IMG/VR virus record: IMGVR_UViG_3300037882_002668
Location: 1 to 48,058 of that record
Source: a virus
Reading direction: 5' to 3' (one strand)
DNA: 48,058 nt
Program-made: the position numbers and the translations under genes
In this document: one piece after another, positions 1-7,413 of the stretch
Numbering within the stretch: position 1 is the first letter of the stretch
How the letters are laid out: every line of letters begins with the position of its first letter
The notes under the pieces: model-generated
The model's input: the letters and a program-made list of their open reading frames with translations, nothing else
Told to the model about the DNA's origin: nothing
Database searches by the model: none

Positions 1-3
1 GTA

Positions 4-498
4 TTACTTTAATTTTACGGTTGAACTTTCGGCATTTGAAACATCTATATTTATAGGTGATATTGTATAACTCCCACCTAATGAAGCGATTGCAATTTGT
101 ATTTTAATTAATTCAGCGTTTATTTGGCTTTTTTCAGTCTGTAATGCAGTATCTAAAGGATCAAAACGAACAGCCGTAAAATTGGATCCGTTTAACAAAA
201 GATCCCCCTGGCTTTTCGCCCAAAGGAATGCTGTAACCTCCTTATTGCTCCCCAGGGCGTAGATCCGTGACTCCCCAATAGAAGCCAATTGATTCCTATT
301 TATGTAGCCAATTATTACAGATTCATCCTTGTTTGTTGTTTCCGCATATATTGCTGTCCAATCAGCTGGAGGAACGCTGTCAAATCCAAATGGATATGAT
401 TCTTTGGCGGTTTTTGCTCCAAATTGTAAAACTTTTAAAAATCTTTTTCCTTGTTCTATTGTTGAACTCTTTAGTTTGGATAATGAAATTTGAATCAT
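4..498 (-). CDS. Baseplate spike protein, Mu gp45-like (baseplate assembly protein V)
   Basis: 164 residues. In Mu-type tails this protein forms the trimeric membrane-piercing spike at the tip of the tail tube. The central stretch YPFGFDSVPPADWTA (about residues 35-49), followed by a short strand, a VIIGYINR-like segment and a pattern resembling GESRIYALGSN, follows the gp45 family layout (pyGfsSrPP, GvvIg, GE-ry). The C-terminal 60 residues replace the beta-helix of larger spikes with a helix-rich tail. It is the last gene of the tail module and lies directly after the gp44-like hub, as in Mu. The stop codon sits 4 bases from the window edge, so the end is complete. Family assigned by pattern recognition only. 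Confidence 0.75.
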   Translation of the reverse strand: MIQISLSKLKSSTIEQGKRFLKVLQFGAKTAKESYPFGFDSVPPADWTAIYAETTNKDESVIIGYINRNQLASIGESRIYALGSNKEVTAFLWAKSQGDLLLNGSNFTAVRFDPLDTALQTEKSQINAELIKIQIAIASLGGSYTISPINIDVSNAESSTVKLK

Positions 499-518
499 AT
501 AAAATAATATTTTGGATG

Positions 519-606
519 AAAAAAATTTTTTTTATTTTGTTTGTTGTGAGAAAAAAAAATTTTTTTTTATTCTACTTGCCACCCCGAAAAAAAAAATTTT
601 TTTTTT
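519..606. repeat. Three spaced perfect A(n)T(n) palindromic tracts
   Basis: Three blocks lie in the 106-base gap between the gp44-like and gp45-like genes: A7T8 at 519-533, A9T9 at 551-568 and A10T10 at 587-606. Their centres are about 34 and 37 bases apart. On the transcribed strand each reads ATA, A-run, T-run, C. The first tract read abuts the hub stop codon. They could act as U-run terminators, slippage sites or rigid DNA. Function unknown. Homopolymer lengths may include sequencing error. Confidence 0.8.
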
Positions 607-1780
607 ATAAAATGTCTTTTCTATTGGTGTAAGTACTATAATCTTCGTTTAAATGTGGTTCAAAATGATGATCTTCGTCTTGATGGTTAAATAAAATATT
701 TCTAATGAATCCTCCATTAAATGATTCCGGAACTACTAAATTTAATTCGGTTGTATCTGATTTTTCATCAAATTTTAATGTGATTTCATTAACCATAAAT
801 CTATTGTAAGCATAACAATAGATGTAGTGATTGTGTACATTTACAATTTCTCCGGGATAAATTTCATCAAATATACCTTGTAAATTGACTTTTACATTTA
901 TCCCATCTTTTAATTCACTTGCAATTTCATTTTTAGCAGAGTTTTCGGTGTCTAAATCCTCACCAGAGGACAATATTTTAGTTGTTGGTCTATATTTAGC
1001 AACAAGATTGTTTTTAGCGGTATCTGCCGTTGTAGCACCTTCATTGTCATCACTAGGTTGTCTAACAACATTTACCTCAGAATGTAATGTTTGACCATTA
1101 AATTCTGCCTCCATACTCAAAGAATTTCCTTTGGTGAAAAAATATTTTGGTTTTTGATTATAGCTTGGCTGAAAAATCAAAACTTCGCCCTTCTCGTTAT
1201 GAGACAAAATAAGGTTTTTTTGCCCAGCAAGTTTAGCAAGATAATTTTTTATTGTTTCAGTTGGTTCTGCCGATGTGCGGCCAAAAACCATTTTTGATTT
1301 AGCTTTTACTGATTCAAACTCAGATTGCTCTTGGATGTCTTTCTGTTTGCTTTTTATTGTTGTATTACTAATAGTTTTAGCCTGGTCCGAAACCACAACA
1401 TTTATATTAAAAATTCCGGCTAATCTTCGTGCAATTTCAATGAATGATTTTCCATTACTTTCCAATGGGTATTCGCTCACTGGAATAGTAACATCTTCCA
1501 ATATTCCGCTTTTTGAATAACCGGAAACCACAACAAGATTTCTTCCTTTATCACTTATAAAACGATTACTAAGTAAAGTCCCTGTAAAAATTAATTTATC
1601 TTTTGAATTGTAAATTTCTACATCACGATATTGCAATGGTTTTAACATTTCTTGATGTTCCGGATTATTGGCGCTGAATCGACATGAAAATTCAAATGTA
1701 GAAGCAATGGAATCCAATTTTAATATAATGGTTCCAGTGGTAAAAAAATTACATTCTCTGCCGCCTATTAATATTTTCAT
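605..1780 (-). CDS. Baseplate hub protein, Mu gp44-like
   Basis: 391 residues. This is the central hub that joins tail tube to spike (gp27-like fold). It starts MKILIGGREC and shows the gp44 pattern: an early strand-rich domain with PLQYRDVEIYNSKDKLIFTG, then VVVSGYSKSGILEDVT (about residues 83-98). That matches the GrSktgdLvD motif of gp44/late control protein D-like hubs. Next come a domain around SFIEIARRLAGIFNI and a C-terminal strand region with IYPGEIVNVHNHYIY. Only three bases separate it from the gp43-like gene upstream, so they are co-transcribed. The order gp43-gp44-gp45 is as in Mu. Confident on family, not on structure. Confidence 0.8.
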   Translation of the reverse strand: MKILIGGRECNFFTTGTIILKLDSIASTFEFSCRFSANNPEHQEMLKPLQYRDVEIYNSKDKLIFTGTLLSNRFISDKGRNLVVVSGYSKSGILEDVTIPVSEYPLESNGKSFIEIARRLAGIFNINVVVSDQAKTISNTTIKSKQKDIQEQSEFESVKAKSKMVFGRTSAEPTETIKNYLAKLAGQKNLILSHNEKGEVLIFQPSYNQKPKYFFTKGNSLSMEAEFNGQTLHSEVNVVRQPSDDNEGATTADTAKNNLVAKYRPTTKILSSGEDLDTENSAKNEIASELKDGINVKVNLQGIFDEIYPGEIVNVHNHYIYCYAYNRFMVNEITLKFDEKSDTTELNLVVPESFNGGFIRNILFNHQDEDHHFEPHLNEDYSTYTNRKDIL

Positions 1781-1783
1781 AAC

Positions 1784-3001
1784 CTATTTTGCATAACGGA
1801 TTTCTCTGCCTTTTTTAATTTCAAACAATTCATTAAGGCAAATATTATTGGTTTTTTTGAAAATTTCTAAATTTTCTCCTTCTGAATCTGTTCCTAAATA
1901 TCTATGAACCAAAAGTATTATATTTGTATCTCTGTCAACAATAACAATTCTTTCAGTACTGGTAGAAAATGAAATTTGATAAAGGTTTGCTTGAGCAAAA
2001 TTATACAAAGAATTAAGTTCAGTTTGAACCGTAGCATCAGGACTATAAGCATTATTTGTATCATAAATTGAAACCCTTATTTCATCCAAGGTTTCGAGAT
2101 AATCTTCATACAATGTGCGAAGTCTATTAGACATTCCAAAAACATCAGAAACCAAAACATAATCTCCTGGAATTGGAAGCGTCATAGCTAAAATTGTGGC
2201 CGCTAAAACAGTTGCACCCATTGCCTCAAAATATTTTTTATCAGCTAAAGTTTCTATTGAATTTTTTAATCTATAATATATGTTTTGATAAGATCCAATT
2301 CTACCTAACAAAGCTTGTTCATAAGTAGCGGGTAAATCAACAAAATTTTGAATTTGCTGAATTGCATTTAACGGATCTTGAGTAAGTTTATCTATGGCTT
2401 TTAACCCGGAATTCAAGAAATTTTGGAAATCTGAAAATGTATTTCCATCTTGAATTGGCATCATTTCACCGCCCATATCATTTATACTTGTCTGCAATTT
2501 TGGGATGTCAGCTGCTGCAACCGGGTTATTTGTAGTGTAAGAAACACCACAAGCAACTAAGACAGATTTATGACGGTCACGAGTATTATCTTTAACACTA
2601 TAATTATACAAAGGATAATCGGCATCTATGCTTTCCCAAAATGGAATTGTTATCTCAGTAATATTAAGGCTGTTATCGTCTCTCTTAATACTTATTGGAT
2701 GTCCTTTTATTGTTCCATAAAAAGGATGTGTAACAGTCCAAGGTCTTGGATCATCGGAAGAAATGTCAAATTCGTCTGCTTGGTCAATATTATCTTCACC
2801 TTGAAACCAAAAAACTAAAGGGTAAACGCCTGATTTTGGTTTTTTTCTATCAACCAAAGTTCCATATACATTTATGAATTCAAAAGATGAAGTATTGAAT
2901 TCCTTTTCTTTTTCTCCACCTTTATAAAGCGGATAGAAAATTTTTCCATCGCCAGTTTCAATACTGAATTTTATATTATCGATTCTTTCTTGCCAATTCA
3001 T
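1784..3001 (-). CDS. Tail/DNA circularisation-type protein, Mu gp43-like
   Basis: 405 residues. The N-terminal 140 residues carry the family signature: a plain beta domain ending in PWTVTHPFYGTIKGHPISIKR, then NITEITIPFWES, as in the 'DNA circularisation protein N-terminal' family of Mu gp43. The middle is helical with a hydrophobic stretch around AMGATVLAATILAMTLPIPG. The C-terminus (about 380-405, NNICLNELFEIKKGREIRYAK) resembles the LysM-like end of the family. The protein probably connects tube and baseplate hub. It is the first gene after a 620-base non-coding region and has its own TAACTTTG promoter box about 25 bases upstream. It heads the gp43-gp44-gp45 set. Confidence 0.75.
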   Translation of the reverse strand: MNWQERIDNIKFSIETGDGKIFYPLYKGGEKEKEFNTSSFEFINVYGTLVDRKKPKSGVYPLVFWFQGEDNIDQADEFDISSDDPRPWTVTHPFYGTIKGHPISIKRDDNSLNITEITIPFWESIDADYPLYNYSVKDNTRDRHKSVLVACGVSYTTNNPVAAADIPKLQTSINDMGGEMMPIQDGNTFSDFQNFLNSGLKAIDKLTQDPLNAIQQIQNFVDLPATYEQALLGRIGSYQNIYYRLKNSIETLADKKYFEAMGATVLAATILAMTLPIPGDYVLVSDVFGMSNRLRTLYEDYLETLDEIRVSIYDTNNAYSPDATVQTELNSLYNFAQANLYQISFSTSTERIVIVDRDTNIILLVHRYLGTDSEGENLEIFKKTNNICLNELFEIKKGREIRYAK

Positions 3002-3026
3002 ACGAAACTATCTTTATAATTGGAAA

Positions 3027-3034
3027 CAAAGTTA
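3027..3034 (-). promoter_or_regulatory. Promoter -7 box (TAACTTTG) for the baseplate hub operon
   Basis: On the minus strand TAACTTTG matches the Flavobacterium -7 consensus TAnnTTTG and lies 25 bases before the gp43-like start codon, giving a leader of about 20 bases. No clear TTG is seen at the usual upstream distance. Transcription probably starts near 3021. Confidence 0.55.
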
Positions 3035-3116
3035 ATGATTTTTTTATGTTAATAACATTAAAATTTTTTCTGCTAGAGGAAGATGTCTGTCAAGATTAAG
3101 CATAGTTATCCTTACG

Positions 3117-3141
3117 GAAAAAAGTCAAAATTTTAGACTTT
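3117..3141 (-). terminator. Intrinsic terminator at the end of the non-coding region
   Basis: Minus-strand hairpin AAAGTC...GACTTT (6-bp stem, AT-rich loop) runs straight into six U residues. It closes the structured non-coding stretch that begins near 3496. It could also act on the plus strand, but no plus-strand gene is seen. Confidence 0.6.
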
Positions 3142-3397
3142 GATCCAAAGGACAACATCAGCAATAATCAATTTTCTGCTTCAAGGTGAGTGCAGCCTGA
3201 GTATCGGTCAGCATTATTTATAGTTATCTGACTTCTCACATTTAACGCCTATAAAACGCTCCTTGCAACCCTGTGATTTAGTTAGGTTTCCTCCGTGCAG
3301 CTTTTAGAGGTTTAGGAAACTGATTAAAACGTAGATTTCAACCCGATAAATTCAGTTCCGATTTGCTTTTAATAAGTTTTGATGGGTATAAAACAAC
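3142..3397 (-). other. Non-coding stretch with predicted RNA helices, no gene seen
   Basis: No convincing reading frame on either strand. Read on the minus strand it contains several complementary arms: GGAACTGA with TCAGTTTCC (one bulge), CCTC with GAGG, GTCAG with CTGAC, GTGAG with CTCAC and CAAG with CTTG, the last two stacking. It is more GC-rich than the intergenic DNA around it. It lies between a terminator hairpin at 3398-3437 and another at 3117-3141, so it is either the distal part of one long RNA or a separate RNA. It matches no family I know: not tmRNA, RNase P, or group I or II intron core. Confidence 0.4.
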
Positions 3398-3496
3398 AAA
3401 AAACCCTATGAAAACGGGCTGATGATTTTCAAGGGTTCTTATGTTTTCGCAACTGGAAGAACCGAATATTTGCATATTCAGTTCAGCCCGAATTGC
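3398..3496 (-). ncRNA. Candidate structured regulatory RNA with terminator
   Basis: An RNA of about 100 nt is inferred downstream of the promoter at 3503-3534. It has a GC-rich 8-bp pairing of CGGGCTGA (3490-3483) with TCAGCCCG (3422-3415). This encloses a 9-bp hairpin with a GCAA tetraloop (ACTGAATAT/ATATTCGGT) and a second hairpin near a GCGA loop. Overlapping it is an intrinsic terminator, AACCCTTGAAAA/TTTTCATAGGGTT (3437-3402) plus a U run. The long-range arm falls in the terminator loop, so the two folds form a pseudoknot or compete. Function unknown; it could be a standalone sRNA or an attenuator. Confidence 0.5.
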
Positions 3497-3502
3497 ATTT
3501 TA

Positions 3503-3534
3503 CAAAGATAATATATAAAAAAATTAAAATCCAA
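3503..3534 (-). promoter_or_regulatory. Flavobacterium-type promoter for the candidate RNA
   Basis: On the minus strand TTG (3534-3532), 21 bases, then TATCTTTG (3510-3503) fits TTG-N17-23-TAnnTTTG. The start of transcription is expected near 3496, immediately before the folded RNA. Confidence 0.65.
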
Positions 3535-3545
3535 ATAAAAAAATA

Positions 3546-3579
3546 AAAAAAACGTGGTTACTATTGTTCGCCACGTTTT
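3546..3579 (-). terminator. Strong intrinsic terminator downstream of the tail gene at 3623
   Basis: Minus-strand hairpin AAAACGTGG...CCACGTTTT with a 13-base loop, followed by a run of U. It ends the operon of the fibres and the 3623-4366 gene. It also ends any short transcript from the TATATTTG box at 3609-3616, which would be about 60 nt long. Confidence 0.8.
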
Positions 3580-3608
3580 GCCTTGAGTAATTTAATAAAA
3601 TGATACTA

Positions 3609-3616
3609 CAAATATA
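3609..3616 (-). promoter_or_regulatory. TATATTTG promoter box just before the terminator
   Basis: TATATTTG on the minus strand, the same box as in the late promoters at 18.55 and 45.07 kb, placed between the stop codon at 3623 and the terminator at 3546-3579. If active it makes only a tiny RNA. No -33 TTG seen, so moderate to low confidence. Confidence 0.4.
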
Positions 3617-3622
3617 AAAAAA

Positions 3623-4366
3623 TTATTTCCAAATCTTGTTAAATTGATATTCCGCGTTTTTTTTATAAAACACTTCTATCTGTTGAGCAGTTTTAAGTGC
3701 TGCTTCTCGGTTGAAATGCGTGGCTTTAGCCCTTGCTTTAAATTTATTTCTACCACGCATAAGAAAATCCAATTTTACTTTTGTTTTTCCATCCGGACCT
3801 TGGTTATAACTTGTAGCTTGAACCAAGAAAAATCCTTTTTTTGTAGCAAAATGAAATGGTTTTTTTTGTTCAACGGATTCAATGGCTGATACTATAAAAC
3901 GACTTTTTGATTTTGAGTTTATATTCGTTGCGCCTCGACCAATTTTTAAAACCTTACTCTTATTATACCTTGCATTTCTCCTAACTAAACGAGTACTTCT
4001 ATTTGAAGTTCTAGTTTTTGGCATATACATAAAACCGGATGAATCTGTTCCTCCAACTTCATTTGATTCCATTCCGATTGGCACTTTAGAACCTTTTAGT
4101 CCGTCTTTTGGAATAAAACCAACCTCAGCCTCCATACTTCTAATATTAAATCCCGTGGCTCTTTTTACTCCTGTAAATTTTTTGAAAACCGTTTTGTTTC
4201 TAACGGTCATATTTTTTTTTGCGGATTCAGCAATATTAGTTTTTTTCATTTCAAAAGCAGCATCATTCAATGTTGATCTGACAGCAGATGGAAAAGCAGT
4301 TTTATTAAGCCTCTCCAATTTTGATGTCAGAACAATATTTGCTTTTGTATTTACATTAAGTTTCAT
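3623..4366 (-). CDS. Putative minor tail / tail completion protein (GPZ-like), unsure
   Basis: 247 residues from the internal ATG (MKLNVNTKAN). This start is preferred because an earlier in-frame start would overlap the fibre gene, which ends at 4374. The protein is very basic (Lys/Arg/Asn-rich) and has no membrane segment. The N-terminal part (LERLNKTAFPSAVRSTLNDAAFEMKKTNIAESAKKNMTVRNKTV) recalls minor tail protein Z and HK97 gp10-like proteins, whose first helix packs on the tail tube end. Unusually, it sits after the fibres, not beside the tail terminator. It could instead be a fibre assembly or DNA-binding protein. It closes an operon ended by the terminator at 3546-3579. Confidence 0.6.
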   Translation of the reverse strand: MKLNVNTKANIVLTSKLERLNKTAFPSAVRSTLNDAAFEMKKTNIAESAKKNMTVRNKTVFKKFTGVKRATGFNIRSMEAEVGFIPKDGLKGSKVPIGMESNEVGGTDSSGFMYMPKTRTSNRSTRLVRRNARYNKSKVLKIGRGATNINSKSKSRFIVSAIESVEQKKPFHFATKKGFFLVQATSYNQGPDGKTKVKLDFLMRGRNKFKARAKATHFNREAALKTAQQIEVFYKKNAEYQFNKIWK

Positions 4367-4373
4367 AAAAACA

Positions 4374-5540
4374 TTATAACAGCCATTTTGAGGCAATATC
4401 TCCGGATCCAAAATAATAACTTGTTTTAAAATAAAATAAGTTACCTATGGCTTTGTCATACACTCCTAAAAGTGTCTTAGATTCATCAACTAAACTAAAT
4501 GATGTCAAATATCCATTAATTAAAGTTATCAAGGCATTTGGCTTCATAACTCCATTGGTGGTTTTTACAAATGTATTTTCTAATGTGATTGTTGAATTAT
4601 TACTCATTTCAGGAACTGTTGGGAAATAATTCAATTTTCTTAATATAAAATCATCCGATGTGTCATTTCCATTGTTTGAAATAAAAATAGAAGTGCCATC
4701 AGTATAACAATAAGGCATATAATTAGTTCCATCAGGAATTTCGTAGCCAACCAAAACAGGAGAAGTCAAATCACTCAATTCAAACTGATAAAATCTATAA
4801 TTTTCTGATGAGTTTGTGCAAAAACATAAAAGTCTGCCTCTAACAACAAAAACCTGTAAAACCATTAAACTTAAATCAGAAGTAAAGGTTTTAAGAGTAG
4901 ATTCAATAGTGGCAACAGTTGGTGAATTACTGTACAAATTTCCATTTTCAAATGTATAAACAGTTTGAGAGTTGTTGTACTGTAATGGAGAACCAAGAGC
5001 AATTGAAATTAAAGAATCAGGAGAAGCTACTGATGATGAACTTGCGGATAATGGATAAACTCTCACCGCAGATTGGTCAATAACAACCATTAATTCGTCC
5101 CCGGAACTAAATCCAGAAGGACAACTTATTGCGTACGAAATTGTCGGACTGTCATTTCCAATGAAGGTATAATCTACTGCCGGATTAAATGCTGCGGAAG
5201 CTCTAGCAAAAAATACAAATTTATTTGGTAATGGTTGTAATTTTAATGGAACACTCCAAACAGTATCGGTTAAAAGCAATGAATGCTCAATATCATTTAT
5301 AACATTTGGTAATTTCTGAATTGCCTCTAAAATTTGATATTGAGTAATATCACTATCTTGAGTTCCTGTTGGAACAATTCCGGCAACTTGTAAAATTTTG
5401 TAAACATTGGTCAAGATGTCTCCATAAACTTCTTCAATCACCGGAGTTCCATCACTAACTTCTGTCTCATTCAAAATAGTGCTAAACGGAAATCTCGGAT
5501 CAGCATTTTGTGGAATTGCTAGGTTTTTTATTGTTCTCAT
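4374..5540 (-). CDS. Tail fibre / baseplate-attached protein 2
   Basis: 388 residues. The N-terminal 90 residues share a pattern with the preceding gene (5547-6602): DGTPV, VYGDI, a short helix, I-P-G, then QYQI-EA-L. This points to duplicated baseplate anchors. The rest is strand-rich and Ser/Thr/Asn-rich, with repeated short segments (LVGYEIPDGTNYMPYCYTDGTSIFISNN), like a beta-propeller or receptor-binding head. It lies where host-range proteins normally lie in Mu-like tails, after gp48. Binding target unknown. The gap to the upstream fibre is 6 bases, so they are co-expressed. Confidence 0.65.
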   Translation of the reverse strand: MRTIKNLAIPQNADPRFPFSTILNETEVSDGTPVIEEVYGDILTNVYKILQVAGIVPTGTQDSDITQYQILEAIQKLPNVINDIEHSLLLTDTVWSVPLKLQPLPNKFVFFARASAAFNPAVDYTFIGNDSPTISYAISCPSGFSSGDELMVVIDQSAVRVYPLSASSSSVASPDSLISIALGSPLQYNNSQTVYTFENGNLYSNSPTVATIESTLKTFTSDLSLMVLQVFVVRGRLLCFCTNSSENYRFYQFELSDLTSPVLVGYEIPDGTNYMPYCYTDGTSIFISNNGNDTSDDFILRKLNYFPTVPEMSNNSTITLENTFVKTTNGVMKPNALITLINGYLTSFSLVDESKTLLGVYDKAIGNLFYFKTSYYFGSGDIASKWLL

Positions 5541-5546
5541 GTGTTA

Positions 5547-6602
5547 TTAGATTTTAACCACTTCAAAGTGTATTCTTAAATTTTGATTTACCCCTCCAAA
5601 TTCTTTGATACAAACATCAAATGTAGTAGCATTAATTGGTTTAAAAGTAGGTGTAAAAATACTGCTATCTACAAAATGACCTGAGTTTAAACTTTCAATG
5701 AATGTACGAACATAATAACTTGTATTTGACATTGTATTAGCAACAACTATCCTTATTATAGAACCATCATCATCTCCGGAATTTGTTTTTGTTGCGCTTA
5801 CAATATTTCCGGTTACTGTATAAGTAGTTCCAGATGCTCCATTGTTTAAGTCAATACCTGATGCTGTACCTATGTTTCTTACAGGGTTTACAAGACCAGC
5901 TACAATAGTAAAATGTTCTTTTGGATAAAGTCCATTTCTAAGTGCTGTGGCAAGATAACTTCCAGATGTAGCTCCAATCACTCTATTGACAAATGCAGCC
6001 AAATGAGAGGCTGGTGTGGATGCTTTATTTACAATTGTTCCGGCAATATCTTCTGCATCAGATGCAGCTTTTAAAAAATTTAAAGAAGCAACTACTGCAT
6101 TTATATTAGCTTGATCTATTACCCTTCTTAATTCTACACCCGTGTTGGTTTTTATAAGTTCAACATATTCACCAATTTTAAAATCACCAACAACTGTGAT
6201 GGCAAAAGTTGTAGTGACATTAGTTCCTTTTATTGAAGTTTCATCTGTGTAGTTGCACGATGATTTACAATACATCTTCTCACCTTCAATTAAATGAGAT
6301 ATTTTCATTGAGGCTACTAAAACACCACCAGAGGTATTAATGTCAGCAACAATGCTATTTTTTGTGGCTAATGCTCGAAGTGCTTCGATTATTTGATATT
6401 GATTACTTTCATTATCAGGCAATCCATTTGGGATAATGTTGTACAACCTCATCATTTTAGAAATGTTTGAATGGATGTCTCCATATACGTTTCTATTTAC
6501 AGGAGTTCCATTTCCTGTTCCGGTGTTGTTTTTTATTCTTCCGTCTGGATAGTTAACTGAATCAGAGTTATCTACGTTGGGATTTGCTATTAATGGTATC
6601 AT
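5547..6602 (-). CDS. Tail fibre / baseplate-attached protein 1
   Basis: 351 residues. The N-terminus (about 28-75: NGTPVNRNVYGDIHSNISK, then NQYQIIEALRAL) matches the N-terminus of the next gene, a likely anchor to the gp48-like protein. The middle is helical to coiled (SDAEDIAGTIVNKAS). The C-terminal 130 residues are strand-rich (SGIDLNNGASGTTYTVTGN) and end in a beta segment with FGGVNQNLRIHFEVVKI, typical of a fibre tip. It follows the gp48-like gene by 12 bases. Assignment rests on position, composition and the shared N-terminus. Confidence 0.65.
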   Translation of the reverse strand: MIPLIANPNVDNSDSVNYPDGRIKNNTGTGNGTPVNRNVYGDIHSNISKMMRLYNIIPNGLPDNESNQYQIIEALRALATKNSIVADINTSGGVLVASMKISHLIEGEKMYCKSSCNYTDETSIKGTNVTTTFAITVVGDFKIGEYVELIKTNTGVELRRVIDQANINAVVASLNFLKAASDAEDIAGTIVNKASTPASHLAAFVNRVIGATSGSYLATALRNGLYPKEHFTIVAGLVNPVRNIGTASGIDLNNGASGTTYTVTGNIVSATKTNSGDDDGSIIRIVVANTMSNTSYYVRTFIESLNSGHFVDSSIFTPTFKPINATTFDVCIKEFGGVNQNLRIHFEVVKI

Positions 6603-6614
6603 AATACTTTCTTA

Positions 6615-7409
6615 TTAAATGTAATTTATAAATGTAAATGCAACAAGATGGGCGGGTTTTAATCTTAAAACCAACTCTCTAAATTCTTCTTCTCTATTTG
6701 CGGGAATTTCTGCCATATCACCTAAATTTTCACCACCTATAAAAAACGTTGCCCAAAGATTATTATCACCTACAGAATGGATTTCATTTGGTTTATGAGA
6801 ATTAGCAATTAAATCTGCTGTTCCCCCACCATGTTGTAATCCAATACCGTGTTGTATTGGTTCTCCATGTTGTATTGCCTCTGGTAAAATATTTAGAATT
6901 TCATAAGGCGTTTTAAAAACTTTAACACCTCCTTCTATAAATCCATTTTCAAATACAAAAACATTGAATCCGGCAATTTGTAATTGATATTCAAGGTAAT
7001 TTTTGTGTTGTCTAGCCGGAACATTTCTTCCTCGTCCCATTCTTCTAAAAATAGCCGCTCTACGGTCGGCAACACTTGTAGCTGAATTTGTCACCATTCC
7101 AAATCTGTATTCCCATAAATCACAATCATCTTCTGTGAAATTTTGATTATCCGGGAATGTAGAATCTAAAGTAGCATTGGCATCATTTATCAATCTTATG
7201 GAACTTCTATTGAACGCAATATGTGTTCTGTCAGCAATCCCTCCCTTTGGCATATAAAATGCCCTACCAGTAGGATATAGCCTTTGGGAAAGCCTTGAAA
7301 GCACATCTGTTAAGCTAGTGAGACCAAATATAGGAAACCTATGAGGTGTTTTAACACCGTGTGGTGTTCCTAATCCATGAACTGTGCTTCTTTCTGTGGT
7401 CTGATACAT
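6615..7409 (-). CDS. Baseplate/tail protein, Mu gp48-like (DUF2313, YmfQ type)
   Basis: 264 residues. The central part follows the DUF2313 layout: RLSQRLYPTGRAFYMPKGG, a helix with LINDANATLDSTFPDN, CDLWEYRFGM, DRRAAIFRRMGRGRNVPARQHKNYLEYQLQIAGFNVFVFENG. In Mu this protein links the baseplate wedge to the fibres. Two oddities lie outside the core: an N-terminal HGLGTPHGVKTPHRF segment and a His-Gly repeat at about 178-193 (QHGEPIQHGIGLQHGGG). It follows gp47-like after 4 bases and precedes the two fibres, as expected. Confidence 0.75.
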   Translation of the reverse strand: MYQTTERSTVHGLGTPHGVKTPHRFPIFGLTSLTDVLSRLSQRLYPTGRAFYMPKGGIADRTHIAFNRSSIRLINDANATLDSTFPDNQNFTEDDCDLWEYRFGMVTNSATSVADRRAAIFRRMGRGRNVPARQHKNYLEYQLQIAGFNVFVFENGFIEGGVKVFKTPYEILNILPEAIQHGEPIQHGIGLQHGGGTADLIANSHKPNEIHSVGDNNLWATFFIGGENLGDMAEIPANREEEFRELVLRLKPAHLVAFTFINYI

Positions 7410-7413
7410 AGTT

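Noticed and set aside
3060-3500. Retron, tmRNA, RNase P or group I/II intron in the non-coding stretch
   Set aside because: No reverse transcriptase or maturase gene, no tRNA-like ends, tag frame or conserved catalytic-core strings were seen.
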